Shown: positions 24,337 through 35,344 of the stretch, one piece after another
How the letters are laid out: each line of letters opens with the position of its first letter
Numbering within the stretch: the first letter of the stretch is position 1
Notes under the pieces: model-generated
The model's input: the letters and a program-made list of their open reading frames with translations, nothing else
What the model was told of the DNA's origin: nothing
Databases searched by the model: none
Assembly: GCA_012934845.2 (NCBI GenBank)
Contig: WNNJ02002117.1
Coordinates: 1-64,000 of the forward strand
Length of the DNA: 64,000 nucleotides
Source of the DNA: Pomphorhynchus laevis
Lineage: Eukaryota; Acanthocephala; Palaeacanthocephala; Echinorhynchida; Pomphorhynchidae
Direction: 5' to 3'
Translations under genes and position numbers: made by a program

Positions 24337-26395
24337 GAGGTCTTGGGGTATCCTATTGGCTCTCAGTCTTTTTTGAATGAGCAGGTTGATCAAAAATTAT
24401 GTGCTTGGACAACACTTGTGGATCGCCTTCAAACGGTTGCGAATATCGATCCTCATATAGCGTATGCCGGCTTAACACATTCCTTGCAATGGAAATGGAC
24501 TCATTACTTTAGGACTACTCCCTGTCGTCTTCATTCGCTCATCCCCTTAACGCATGCAATACGTAATAGTTTGCTTGTTAAAATGTTGGGGCAAGATATA
24601 GGGGACGATATGTTTACTGTAGTGTCTTCTCCGATCGAGTTAGGAGGTCTTGGAATATCGGATCCTGGACATGTTGCCTTTATCGAGTTTGAGAACTCAA
24701 GCAAAGCATGCGACACATATCCAGCAGGATTGGTGTGTCAAGACCTAAGGCATGCTCAACAAAATGTCGTTGCCGAACTTTCCAAAAATCGAATCAAATT
24801 ATTTGCTTCACGTTTAGAAGCTGTTTCAAATGCACTTCCGACATTCGTCAATCCCTAAAATTTTCCAAAATAGGCGGATCATCAACATGGCTTAGTGCTT
24901 TACCTATTACTTCAAAATGTGAACTTCTTACTCCACATGAATTTAGAGATTCCATAGCGGTTCGTTACGGTGTTGATCCGCTAAATGTCCACAATATTCT
25001 TGTGTTTGCAGTGGATCAAATAAGCTGTCTCACCTGCTATCATGCAAGCGTGGTGGACTTCCGATATTAAGACATAATGCAGTGAGAGATCTTCTTGGAC
25101 ATGAGCTATCAACCGTGTGCTCTAGTGTTGAAATCGAACCCAAATTACAGCCAATAGATTCATCTATATTGTTTCAAAGAGCCACTACATGCAAAGAGAA
25201 TGAAGCTCGATTAGATGTCAGCTGCTGCGGTCTCGCTGGGTCACGATATGAGCGAACGTTTATTGACGTTTGTATTTTCAATCAGCATGCCATATCGTGT
25301 CAGAGTGAACCTTCAAGTGCTTTCGATTACCATGAGCAACGTAAACGTTCAAAATACGATGAGCGGATAATTGACGTAGAGCGTGCCGTTTTCATTCCAG
25401 TCATTTTCACGTCATCTGGTGGTATAGGTCCCGCTACGATGCCTTTCTTACGCACCCTGGCCAAGTTAAAATCCGTAAAGACGCAAACTCCTTATGCTGA
25501 TTGCATATGTAAGCTAAAAAGAAAAATTGGTTTTGTTTTATGCAAAGCTGCCTCGAATTGTATAAGAGGCGCACGATCGACGAGCCGGGCTGCTGTTAAT
25601 GAAGAGGCATACCATAAAATGTTGTACGCAAGCATAAAGGGAGCGTCAACATGGTTGTCCGTTAGAGCATTCGAACATCGTCATCACGCCTTGTCTAAAA
25701 ATGAATTTCATGATGCTGTAGCAGCAAGATATGGTTGGTCACCTCCAAATGCACCATCAACGTGTCTTTGCAATGCCAAATTTGAAATTTCACATGCACA
25801 TTCTTGTCAAGTAAGTGGATTACCATCAATTCGTCACAATACCATATGTGATTTGATCACCACTGAGCTAAATATTTTATCTCTCACTGCTGCTCGAGAG
25901 CCTGTGCTTACCGTAATATCCCCGAGTGTAGTGTTTGAAAGATCAACGACGTCCAAGGAACAAGGAGCACAACTAGACATTGAATGTTATGGGTTATTTG
26001 GAAATCGAACGGAGCGATCCTTAATGGATGTATGCATATTCAACCATCTAGCTCCTTCGTATTCTCTTGGCAACCCTAATTCACACTTCATGTAGCACGC
26101 ACAGAGAAAGTACGCAAAGTATGGTGAACGAATTGAGCGTTTTGAAAGAGCGAGCTTCAATCCATTGATTTTTGCAGCTAATGGAGGAATAGATGGTCAA
26201 ACCGACCAGGTACTCAAACATATGGCAAAAAAGAAGGCCTTCAAATTTCACATGCGCTATGAAGAGTGCATCCGCAATTTTCGATGCAAAATCGGCATCA
26301 GCCTAGCCAAATCAGCATCCATGTGCGTGAGATCAGCACGTCGTAACAAACCACAAAACAGATCCACATTGTTAAGAAATATTAGGCCCATTTGA
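24337..26395 (+). pseudogene. R2-superfamily LINE, 5'-truncated, with two tandem restriction-like endonuclease domains
   Basis: Starts in the C-terminal part of a reverse transcriptase (VLGYPIGSQSF, QPHIAYAGLTHSLQWKW-like thumb), then ASTWLSAL-type linker, a CCHC zinc knuckle (CVCSGSNKLSHLLSC, C-x-C-x7-H-x3-C), GGLPILRHN, and an endonuclease core (ARLDV ... FIDVCIFN). The same linker, knuckle (CLCNAKFEISHAHSC), GLPSIRHN and core (AQLDIECYG ... LMDVCIFN) then follow again in the same frame. This CCHC plus R.HN plus D..D layout is that of R2/R4/CRE/NeSL-type elements. There are frame changes near 24855 and between about 25000 and 25070, and an in-frame TAG at 26093-26095, after which the frame continues to 26395. 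Dead copy; 5' end lost. Confidence 0.82.
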
Positions 26396-26490
26396 GGGTA
26401 ACCTAACTTGTAAATTTTACTTTTCGATAATAATAATTATTAAATATAAAAAAATTATAATTATTATTTATTATTATTTATTACAAGACT
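26396..26490 (+). repeat. LINE 3' tail / AT-rich microsatellite
   Basis: After the TGA the sequence passes into ATAATAATTATT-type simple sequence, likely the 3' tail of the R2-type element. Confidence 0.5.
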
Positions 26491-26579
26491 TTAACACATA
26501 AAAGAGTCATTTTGTCTGATCACAATATTAAGAAAAGAAAAAAAGAAAGAAAAAAAGTAGTTCAGCAATAATAAATTGT

Positions 26580-26955
26580 CACATATAGTTATATATTTCC
26601 TGCAAAGAATCTTCTCTTTTTATCCACATGCACAGCGCATTCTGGAAAGATTTGTACTGTGCCATAGACACGATCGAATTCGGCAATCGGTTCCATAGGT
26701 TTACCGCTCTGTGAGATAATCGCAAGTATCTATGACATTTTTCGTGTGATTGCACAACAACTGATAAAGAGTGTCCTCTGTGGCTCTGGCGATCATTTAG
26801 AATAACGGATTCCGATGGATAACCAGGAAAGACATGAATCATTCGCCATAACGGTAATAAATCATTGTACACATATCTCTTGTAAACTGAAATAATATTT
26901 AGTTGGCTTAGTCTATCACAGTAGGCGATGTTCCGAAGACCAGAACATAGCTTGG
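26580..26955 (-). pseudogene. CR1/jockey-like LINE ORF2 C-terminal fragment
   Basis: Translated on the - strand it reads LRNIAYCDRLSQLNIISVYK, RYVYNDLLPLWRMIH, RGHSLSVVV, SHRAVNLWNRLPNSIV, YKSFQNALCMWI. This is the typical post-RT C-terminal region of many animal LINEs (RGHSLKL..., R.VNLWNSLP..., SFK). The fragment ends upstream where it abuts a Penelope-like terminal piece. No RT core is present. Confidence 0.8.
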
Positions 26956-26956
26956 A

Positions 26957-27033
26957 AAATAATAACAGACGTTGTATCAGAATAAGAATTAAAGGTCGTC
27001 AGGAGGAACTGCTATGCTATTAAGTTCCCTCCT
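26957..27033 (-). mobile_element. Penelope-like terminal repeat fragment
   Basis: About 70 bp match the terminal repeat at 36660-36730 and 45080-45150 (AACAGACGTTGTATCAGAAT, GGAGGAACTGCTATGCTAT). The fragment joins the LINE remnant directly. Confidence 0.75.
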
Positions 27034-27519
27034 ATCCATCGACCTATACCATTTTAAAGTAACAACGCCATTTAGCATAAATAGAGAGATACAGTACAAC
27101 TGCTAAATAATTTTAAAGCAACAACGTTAGTTTATATGTAATAAAATATTAGAAAAAGAGTTAATAACGTATTAATAATTGTTACACTTAAGGTAATAAG
27201 GTAACTTTTGAATAATTTTAAATTAACCTCATTTAATATAAAATAATAAAAATTATAAAAGGGAGATAACGTAGTATAATTACTCTTAATTTTAAAATAA
27301 CAACGTCGTTAAAAATAAAATAAAAAATTAAAATAGAGTTGTAGCATAATATTTTTTTTAATATTTCTAAGTTATAATATTTCTAAAATATTCTCCTTTT
27401 TGCTGATCGCCTGCAGATGACTTTAGGTCACAAGCATCACAATGCACTAGTGAGACTAATTGTAACAATTTATCATAACGACATATTACTACATTATTAT
27501 TGTATTAAAGAGTAAGACT
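27034..27519. other. AT-rich stretch with loose internal repetition
   Basis: TTTTAAA followed by an AACAACG-like string recurs near 27052, 27111, 27216 and 27290, with uneven spacing (59-105 bp). No gene is seen. Confidence 0.45.
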
Positions 27520-27840
27520 GTTAAAATGTTTGATGACACTGCACTTTGCTTCAATCCTATAAGCCAACAACAGTACGCTACATTTCAGTATTGGTGGACC
27601 TCATCAGCTACTAATCCAATACCTACATTTCACGTTTCGGCCTTTTAATGCTGACTTACGATTATTCGACTCGTATGCTAACGAGTCGAGTGATCTAACG
27701 TTAGCAGACAGGTCGAGTGATCATCAGCCAACTTTAAAAAGAGCGAAACGTGAAATATAAGTATTGAATCACTAGCTGATGAGGTCAACCGATACTGAAA
27801 TGTAGCGTACTGCTGTTGGTTTGTAGATAGGATTAAAGTA
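27520..27840. repeat. Inverted pair of a dispersed repeat
   Basis: 27520-27675 is the reverse complement, with differences, of 27710-27840 and of the copies at 28060-28225 and 30722-30903. Shared landmarks are CCGAAACGTGAAATG, AGCTGATGAGGTC and TACTGAAATGTAGCGTACTG. CTGATGA followed 14 nt later by GAAA resembles a worn hammerhead core. No ORF. Confidence 0.75.
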
Positions 27841-28059
27841 GCGTATAATAACTGCAAGGTATATTAACTTAAAATTAGGAAGCAAACTACAGATGACTAG
27901 TTTGATAATTTAAATTAATTGTAAAAATAGGTAGGTTTTCAAATTGAAGTTAGCACCTTCCCTACTAACGCTGATTTAATTTGCAATCAAATATGATTTC
28001 AATTAAATTTGCAAAATGTAAGACGAAAGACTTTCATTAAATCTAATTGCCAATAAAAG

Positions 28060-28225
28060 CAGACGAGTTGAGTGATCGTCAGCCTACATTAAAAGGACCG
28101 AAACGTAGGTATCGGTTCAGTAACTGATGATGTCTACCAATACTGAAATGTAGCGTACTGTTGTTGGCATATAGGATTGAAGCAAAGTGCAGTGTCATCA
28201 AACATTTCAATTGTATCAATGAGGA
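28060..28225 (+). repeat. Dispersed repeat copy (same family as 27520-27840)
   Basis: Carries ACCGAAACGTAGG, AACTGATGATG, AATACTGAAATGTAGCG and the shared 3' end reading AAGCAAAGTGCAGTGTCATC. Single copy in + orientation. Confidence 0.75.
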
Positions 28226-28555
28226 CACAGTTAAATTAACTTAAAAAATGAGTATGACTGTATTCAAAATGTCTGGGAAGCATCTTTTAGAGTATAAAAT
28301 ATTATGCATTAGTGATTTTAAAACTGCATCGATAATTCGGAATTTGGGATTCGCGGAAGTAGAAAGAATATAGCGGGGGATACTGTATTTAAAATTTCTA
28401 GCAGTAAACGTTTTTAGTAACTTATTGATAGCAGCTCAGCTTGAAATAAATATTGTTTCAAATCGAAAACTTTTGACTTTAAAAACGGTCGTGACGATAT
28501 TACCAAGTCGTTATTTTGTCGAGAAATATAGGCCGAAACTTGAACACATATCAGT
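28226..28555. other. Unassigned stretch
   Basis: AT-rich sequence between two repeat fragments; I see nothing in it. Confidence 0.6.
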
Positions 28556-28738
28556 TCATACTGATGACCTCTAATCTTTATTTTAAATCATGGTATATTA
28601 TTTATTAATCAATTTATCGAATTTTAATTTTTTATTTTACATAAATCTAAATTATAGAAAATCTTAAGATTAAATTATATTTTAAAATTTATATATAGTA
28701 CAAAATACGTAGACTAAGTCAGCTAATCTGATTAATAA
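28556..28738 (+). mobile_element. Penelope-like terminal repeat tail fragment
   Basis: Begins ACTGATGACCTCTAATC and ends GTCAGCTAATCTGATT, the order seen in the tail of the copy at 56277-56520. Decayed. Confidence 0.7.
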
Positions 28739-28922
28739 GCACGCATCCATTGATTTATAATTATTTTTTTACTTTTCAAAAAATAACAATAACCAAAAGT
28801 CAGACACTTAGTAAAAAACATGTCATCATTTTCATCTTCGTTAAATTCAAGCAATCTTCGTTTGTAAAATCAGCAAAAATACATTTATAACGGTAATACT
28901 GGATCACTGTAAATACACTATA

Positions 28923-29240
28923 CTATTCTTTTGTGCAATTCAGTCTTTGTCTTCGTTTATAATTCTTCGTTAATAAAGCTTCTTTAGATAACTGCGAATT
29001 AATTACTCTCAGTGCATCATCAGGCCATATAAAATTCCATATGAAATGCTTTCCGAATACATAGCGAAATTTTGTTGAGAGATTTTTATTTGACAATGGA
29101 CCTTGTCCTCCGTTCTTCCATTGATGTTCTGTTTGATCCTTGGATATAATGTGTAACTGTAGGGCTGTAAAACCAATACAGACTCCTATTAATGATATAT
29201 TCAATATTACCAACGTTTTTAGACAAACTTTTGTATAGTA
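28923..29240 (-). CDS. ZDHHC24-like exon 2 (C-terminal part)
   Basis: Follows an acceptor ending ATGAAG at 29241. It reads a membrane segment (LVILNISLIGVCIGFTALQL), HIISKDQTEHQWKNGG, FGKHFIWNFIWP, and a basic tail ending NCTKE. The FIWNFIWP string matches WALVWLWP near the end of ZDHHC24. Confidence 0.75.
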   Translation of the reverse strand, partial: YYTKVCLKTLVILNISLIGVCIGFTALQLHIISKDQTEHQWKNGGQGPLSNKNLSTKFRYVFGKHFIWNFIWPDDALRVINSQLSKEALLTKNYKRRQRLNCTKE

Positions 29241-32200
29241 CTTCATAAATGATAGAGCGATGTTATACGAAAGATATTTTGTCAATTAAGCGCCTATCGA
29301 GAACTCAAATGTATATTTGCTGAGGAGGTACTATTGCTTGCAAGTTGCATTTGCCCTATTGTTAAGCGACTGGATGATGCACAGTTGTCGATATTTATTA
29401 TTAGGTACCAAATCGGTATGGATATTTACCTACTATTTTAATTAAACAAATTTCAAAAAAGCTTGACATCAAAGAACATTTTTGTCTTGTTGCTTTGCTA
29501 ATTATTGACTCTTAAATAATAACTACCGACCATCGTATATACAAATTATACATCAGTAGACTGAAATATGAGCACACAAAATCCTATTTCTTCCTTTAGA
29601 ATTATTTAAACTAATAAAGAGTAAACCCACTTCACAAAGTGAACCGCTCGTGTCTTTGACGTGTGCATACAGAGATGTCAATAGAGAGTGCATGCTCGAG
29701 GTTTAAACCCCGTACACAGAGTTGCAGTGCCCACGCTTCCATCATTCGGCCATGCGGGGCCGAATAGTGTCAATATGTATCGGATAACCATCGCATAGTA
29801 GCCGAAAAACGGTGGAAAGGACATATTATGACAGATTTTAAATACATTCGATCATTGGAGAGAAAACGATTAAGTATTAATTCTTCCAGTTCTTATAAGT
29901 ATATATGTGCAAAATTTTGAGATTGTTATTTTTTTTGCTGAATTTGTTCGTGAAGAAGGCGTAAGCCAATACGTAAATATTAAATTCTTCTTGTTGCAAT
30001 TTTCAGTTTATATTTTTAAACCAAAATATATAATCAAATCCCAATGTTGGATCCTGGTTTGCAGTTGAATATACAGCACCCCAACTATATATGTATATAT
30101 ATGTATATACATATATATGTTTTCCTCACAAGAAGGCATAAACACCAAGCAGCATTCTATATATCCTCATCAGACTAAGAAATAGAACCGAATTATTCTT
30201 GCATTATTCAAAGTCGCTACGTATGCCCAGTCATCATATGTGTGACTACAAACTTCAACAACGGTAGACGCGTTTCGCTTTAACGGAGCTCATCAGTACC
30301 GTAACTTTAATAATCACCCATATGCACCTTAACACACGCTTAAACAGTGTTTGAAGCTCGAAAAACAGAAGTACCTTTAATCTGAATCATCGGATTCAGA
30401 TTAAGGCAGGTATAACAACTTTTGCCTTAATCATCGGATTCAGAATATGTGTAACAACAAATTATAATTTTTATATTTGTATACTTTAGAGTGTCCCTGT
30501 AAAACAGCATTTCTATTAAAAGGAATTTAGTGCCTGATGCATGGTTAAACCGCAATACGCACTGCCATGCACAGAGCTTATGCTAAATTTCCTCTGATGA
30601 TTCAGATTAAGGGTAGTTCTGTTTTTCGAGCTTTGAACAATGTTTAAGCGTGTGTTAAGGTGCCTATGGATGATTATTAAAGTCACAGTACTTAAAGTCA
30701 CGGTCATTAAAAATAAATGCTAAAGAAGCATACGAGTCGAATAATCGTAAGTCAGCATTAAAAGGCCGAAACGTGAAATGTAGGTATTGGATTAGTAGCT
30801 GATGAGGTCCACCAATACTGAAATGTAGCGTACTGTTGTTGGCTTATAGGATTGAAGCAAAGTGCAGTGTCATCAAAAATTTCAATTGTATATAGTTGAA
30901 AAGGTATGCACGCTTTGGACGATAGGGTCTTTATCAAGCAAAAATGAAAAAGCAACTATATGAAAAATCAGTATCCAAAAGATGAAAAAATACAACAAAA
31001 TACAACTCTTGTTGTATTTTTTCCTCTTTTGGATACTGATTTTTCAAATATTAAAGCATCTTAAAATGATCCAACAACGCGGGTGTAAATCAAATTCGAT
31101 TTTACCTATATATATTCCTTGATCAATCTCATCGATAGATCGTCACTATATCAAAGGTTTGAACATATCCGAAGTTGATTTTGTGATCATCATCAATTAC
31201 GTGATTACATATTGCAGAGTGCATCACCGCGTTTAATGGCTATTGATGTTGTTTGCTTCTCTTGATCAACTCCTATTATGTTTGCACCACATAAAGCAAC
31301 TGCAATCACTGCACGATATTCAGTAAACTTGTCCACGATGATTCCATTTTGTTTCCGTTTGAATAATCCGGACAGATTGTAAGGTTTCTTGTGATAAATA
31401 CCACCGTTTTTAAGGCCAGTTCGTTGACACCTGTTATGCAATTGGTTCCAAGTAGCATCACTTACGTAAAATAACTTAACGAAGATCGATTGTGGCCATG
31501 CACAACTAGTTACTACACTCTTGCTTCTAAACAACACACAAACAAGTACATAATTTTACCATGCATACATAATAGAGCATTTTAATGTCTTTTGTCGTGT
31601 TTGTCGGTACGGTAGCGAAATCTCTTATCTATTACCTTCTAAATGAATCTTATTTTTGTCACATTATTAAATCTATTTCATATATTTTACTATTTTGTTA
31701 TCAAATATGTAACAATATTGCTGTGAGAATTCAATATCAATCTACGAACTTTAATATGATATCTTATTTGTGTATGAACACCGAAATTATGATATTTTGA
31801 GGAATAGTAAGCTTTTTGTGTGTATAACTGGGCTATAACTATATAACCCAGTTAACTATATAACTGGGTTATATATTGATGATCATATGTGAATTACTCT
31901 CTCAAGTTTGTCTAAATTACTGAGTATCTAATCCAGGTTTGCCAGAATGTGTATGTTCCATTCCAAAAGAGGTATATTGATGCAATTGGCATAAAACGGA
32001 CAATGTCAAGTAATTCGAAGGAACGATTTTCATGAATCAGGTAATGTCGGGTTTGCAAAGACAAAACGTGAATTGCTGCAACAGACAGCCAGATTTGGCT
32101 GCGTACAAAATATGGCTGGTTGCGATGACCTACACATCTTCCAAGCAGTAAACAATGGTGGCATCGTTTTACAATGCATCGCTCGCACGCTCCGCAGTAG

Positions 32201-32574
32201 TAGATCCTATCTTCGTTTTCTCTGTGCAGGTGTCTGCATTTACGACATCTTTGATAGTTGTAGAATCGCTTGTCGTAGTCTAAGAACGCAACATCTTCAG
32301 CTGTCATTTTCGATGTATCTACGAGGACACATGCCAACCAGTTAGAAAATATCTGTATGGTGAAATATGTATAGACGAGAATGTGTAATATTGTAACCTT
32401 GATATTACCTTCGTATATGGTGGTAATACACTTTACTGAAAATGCGGCAAAATACAGACACATGATGAATATGATTAAACTAGGCTGCAAAAGAATGTTG
32501 GTCAGCGTTAGCTTTAACAGGATTTTTAATTTATCCTGTAATAACATTAACAAGTATAAATCATCAGACATCAT
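28923..32574 (-). CDS. ZDHHC24-like palmitoyltransferase, two exons, altered DHHC motif
   Basis: DHHC proteins are membrane enzymes that attach palmitate to protein cysteines. Exon 1 is 32574-31921 (ATG at 32574; donor GTAATT) and exon 2 is 29240-28923; both meet in phase 0, giving about 323 residues (human ZDHHC24 is 284). Order: N-terminal membrane segments (LQPSLIIFIMCLYFAAF and VTILHILVYTYFTIQIF), a Cys-rich domain (CRKC, YYCGACERC), then VKRCHHCLLLGRCVGHRNQP YF, then more membrane segments. HHCLLLGRCVG matches the ZDHHC24 form HHCRLLGRCVG. Exon 2 has KDQTEHQW where ZDHHC24 has GQTTWEW. Oddities: the Asp of DHHC is Cys (CHHC), and the His before the CGAC cysteine pair is Tyr. The acceptor for exon 2 was chosen because an in-frame TAA lies just upstream. 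Confidence 0.8.
30261..30302 (-). ncRNA. Hammerhead ribozyme, minimal type I
   Basis: On the - strand the order is ACGGTA, CTGATGA, GCT...AGC hairpin, GAAA, CGC, GTC, TACCGT. All core positions are present: CUGAUGA (30296-30290), stem II GCU/AGC closing a 7-nt loop, GAAA (30276-30273), and the cleavage triplet GUC (30269-30267). Stem I is a perfect 6-bp pairing of 30302-30297 with 30266-30261. Stem III is the minimal ACGCGU, which could pair only with a 2-nt loop or between two molecules. Minimal type I hammerheads of this kind are known from Penelope-like elements, retrozymes and animal satellites. Predicted cleavage is after 30267. Confidence 0.85.
30297..30690. mobile_element. Foldback element carrying the hammerhead on one arm
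   Basis: Arms 30297-30392 and 30592-30690 are inverted and about 90% alike (landmark CACCTTAACACACGCTTAAA). The left arm runs into the hammerhead; the right arm keeps only the first stem I strand. Between the arms is unassigned AT-rich sequence and a perfect 11-bp palindrome (TAATCTGAATC, ATCG loop). Confidence 0.7.
30722..30903 (+). repeat. Dispersed repeat copy (same family as 27520-27840)
   Basis: The best-preserved copy: GGCCGAAACGTGAAATG, GTATTGG ... CCAATAC (perfect 7-bp hairpin enclosing AGCTGATGAGGTC), ACTGAAATGTAGCGTACTG. No ORF. Confidence 0.75.
31205..31528 (-). CDS. Possible terminal exon of an unknown gene
   Basis: An acceptor-like tract (TTGTTTGTGTGTTGTTTAG) ends at about 31529 and is followed by an open frame of about 107 codons ending TAA. 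It includes ATWNQLHNRCQRTG, FKRKQNGIIVDKF and a hydrophobic AVIAVALCGANIIG. Base composition is less AT-rich than its surroundings. I do not recognise the family. It lies inside the ZDHHC intron on the same strand, so it could be an alternative ZDHHC 3' exon, a nested gene or chance. Confidence 0.3.
   Translation of the reverse strand, partial: RSKSVVTSCAWPQSIFVKLFYVSDATWNQLHNRCQRTGLKNGGIYHKKPYNLSGLFKRKQNGIIVDKFTEYRAVIAVALCGANIIGVDQEKQTTSIAIKRGDALCNM
31921..32574 (-). CDS. ZDHHC24-like exon 1 (start codon, Cys-rich domain, CHHC core)
   Basis: Starts at ATG 32574 (a second ATG follows directly) and ends TCA before GTAATT at 31920, phase 0. It carries the whole Cys-rich domain and catalytic cysteine. 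Confidence 0.82.
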
Positions 32575-35344
32575 AGGCTTCAATAAACTTCAGTTTCTTG
32601 ACAAAGTTAAAATTTAATCTGTTAATGGAAAAACAATAAATATTTTCGTTATGTTCTACAAAACATATTTACGGAAATAAGCTGGTTTTCTTCATTTTTA
32701 ATTACATTATCACAACATATATTTTGAAGCAGCTTACAAAAGGTAAAACAAATACATGCAGTCAAATAATTGACACTGTTGCTTCAGCTTCTTATTTAAG
32801 TGGCACAATCCTCGTGAAGTTGCGGAACTTGACTTGACGACTGCCTCGCTGTACTTACAAATTGATTAATTTATACAAATTAAATATATTTGCCTGAAAA
32901 CATATTTTATGATTATAATTAGTAGGCTACTTATATCATCCTATCGAGTAATAGCTCTTTCTTCCTTATCAATATATGATAATAGAACAGATCCAATTAG
33001 TACTTTGTGTGTACTGGAAATTGTTTGAACGGCTAATGTTTTTGATTTTCAAATATTTTGCAAAGTATTCTATAAAATTTATCTAATATTAAGTATTTTA
33101 TACTTAATATTGTAATAATCTACACGACGTTTCATTGTCTAGCTTAAACGGTTAAAAACCATTTTATATCCCGCATTAATAAGTTCACAGGTCAATATGA
33201 TGATGGCGTGCAAGTAAAACAGATTTCAAACAACATATATATATTTGTTGTAGCAAAATAGTTAAAATGAGGTTTTTAGATAGAATTGATTTTAGTAGTC
33301 ATAATCGTCAACCTGTATCATCATATAGTACAGTCCTATTATGTTCATGTATCCCGTCTTTAAGGTTGCCTCTACTTCTATAAACATTTGCGGTATTTTC
33401 GGCATTTGCCGAATAAAACACGACAAATACTAAATTCGGTATACGTATTTACAGCTAAGCAGCACTCCTCGCCAAAACCATTTTTCATTTTTAAAATAAA
33501 ACATATTAATAACTTAAATTGTGCATCCAAATTATTGAATGTATTTCAACGGATAAAATGCCTACATTATTGGATATACATAGTCCATTATACATATCCG
33601 CCGGTATTAAATATCGATCAATCTAGGTGATCATAATTGTTGTACAATGATTTTGCTTTGTCAAGAACAAGACAAAAAGACGACGAAGAAATATAATTAG
33701 GCAGGAAACCGTGAATGAACCCAATGAATAGCAACAAATTGCAAAAAAAATCAATTTGATATTTTGTTATTAGAATCCTTAAAACAGTTACAAGTCAAGT
33801 TATGTCTGATGTATCCTACAAAGGTTCAGCCGAACAATCAACTATAAACTGGTCTGTAGCTGGGTCTCTCAAGCACTTCATATAAAGTAAGTTATTTCCT
33901 ATTTCTATTATACATTTACTTTTGGTAGGTAAGAACATACAATAAGAGTGTATTGTATAAAAATGAATCTCTTACAATCAATCTAAGAAACTAAGAAAGA
34001 AATTTCAACGGTGGATTACACAGAATTTAAGAATTTGATTACATTAGCAGTAAATGCTAAAACTTAAGAATATTTCAAAGACTATTATATTTTTATATAT
34101 TTTAAAGCCGTTTATGTTATCGAAATTAAAAGAAGATATAATTTAAAACTGCCTAGCCTTTAGAAAAACGTATAATAGAAAACATAAATGATTTATACAA
34201 AATCGATAATTTTTAGTAAAATGTAGTTTCCTTTTGAAGATTAAGAAATTTCTTAGATATTGAAATTAATAAGGTATGAAAATACTATAAAATGATATAT
34301 CATCATTATATATGTATGCTTGTCGTTGTTGTTGGTGTTCTTCATGATTAAGAATTAAGTCAAACGATAAAATGTGTTTTCGAAGTTAGCATTATTACCA
34401 AAATTAAAATCCATCAATACCAATAAGGTCGTATAAATATTGCCAATATCAATACAAAGTGGGGTCAAAATGTCAAAAGAAAATGTTCCAAATTTTATTT
34501 GCTGGATGGAAATGACCCCTAAATTAAAATGGAATTCCAAGGAAAATTCAGTAATCTCTGTAGCAATTTAATTTATATTATATTTTTAATTTAATTTATA
34601 GTCGATAATCGACAAATAGCATTGATTTCGTAATAGCCTTTATTTATAAAATATTCTAGACTGCAAAACTCATAATCACGACCACAACAATAATGATAGA
34701 GTACACAAATATTAGCCTTCAAATATTGTTTCATACTTAAAGAAATTTACATACAAATGTGTCTGATTACTTTGTAATTCCTGGTGGAAGCATTCGGTCA
34801 TCAAAGTTGATTTTATTTTAATCGATGTTAATATTGCTATAATGCATCATTACCCATTAATATGATGGGTAAACGAAAAACGATTATATTAATGCAGTAT
34901 TTTTAAAATTCACCTGCACATTTAATGAAATTAAAATCTCACAGTTGGACTGTGTGTAAAGAACTATACTTTGTGCATAAATCAAGACTGTATGCGGATA
35001 ACTAGACTGTAAGCAAAGAAACATTAATGGATTATACGAACATGGTAGGTAAACTTGATTTCCTTTATGGATAAAAATTAGAAAGAAATTAGTAAAACAT
35101 TATAACTTATAAAAATCGAAAATATCGTGTTCTTTTTTGTTAACGTAAAAACATACAATTAATTGAATTATTTGCTGTGATGATCGATCCGGATATGAAT
35201 TCCTTGTCAACATAAGTAGTTAGATTAGAACTGAAGAATTTAAAGAAGCCGTTTAAGAATAGTACAATTTCAATCATTATAATTGTATTTAGAAATTTTG
35301 GTAAATTGTAAATTTTTCTATGGGAGAGCAAAATGACCTATTTG
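32575..35344. other. Intergenic stretch upstream of the ZDHHC gene
   Basis: AT-rich. It must include the ZDHHC 5' UTR and promoter, but I see no motif that fixes them. No repeats or coding signal stand out. Confidence 0.65.

Larger units (their letters stand above)
29241..31920 (-). other. ZDHHC intron rich in repeats
   Basis: This 2.7-kb intron holds the hammerhead ribozyme and foldback (30.26-30.69 kb), a dispersed repeat copy (30.72-30.90 kb) and a possible unrelated exon (31.2-31.5 kb). The stretch 29290-30200 shows no clear feature apart from a TATATG simple repeat near 30090-30120. Confidence 0.65.

Noticed and set aside
26990-27030. CTGATGA-like strings in the Penelope-like terminal repeats as hammerheads
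   Set aside because: CTGATGA is present but GAAA does not follow a stem II in the right place (GATA at best), so the hammerhead call is withheld there.
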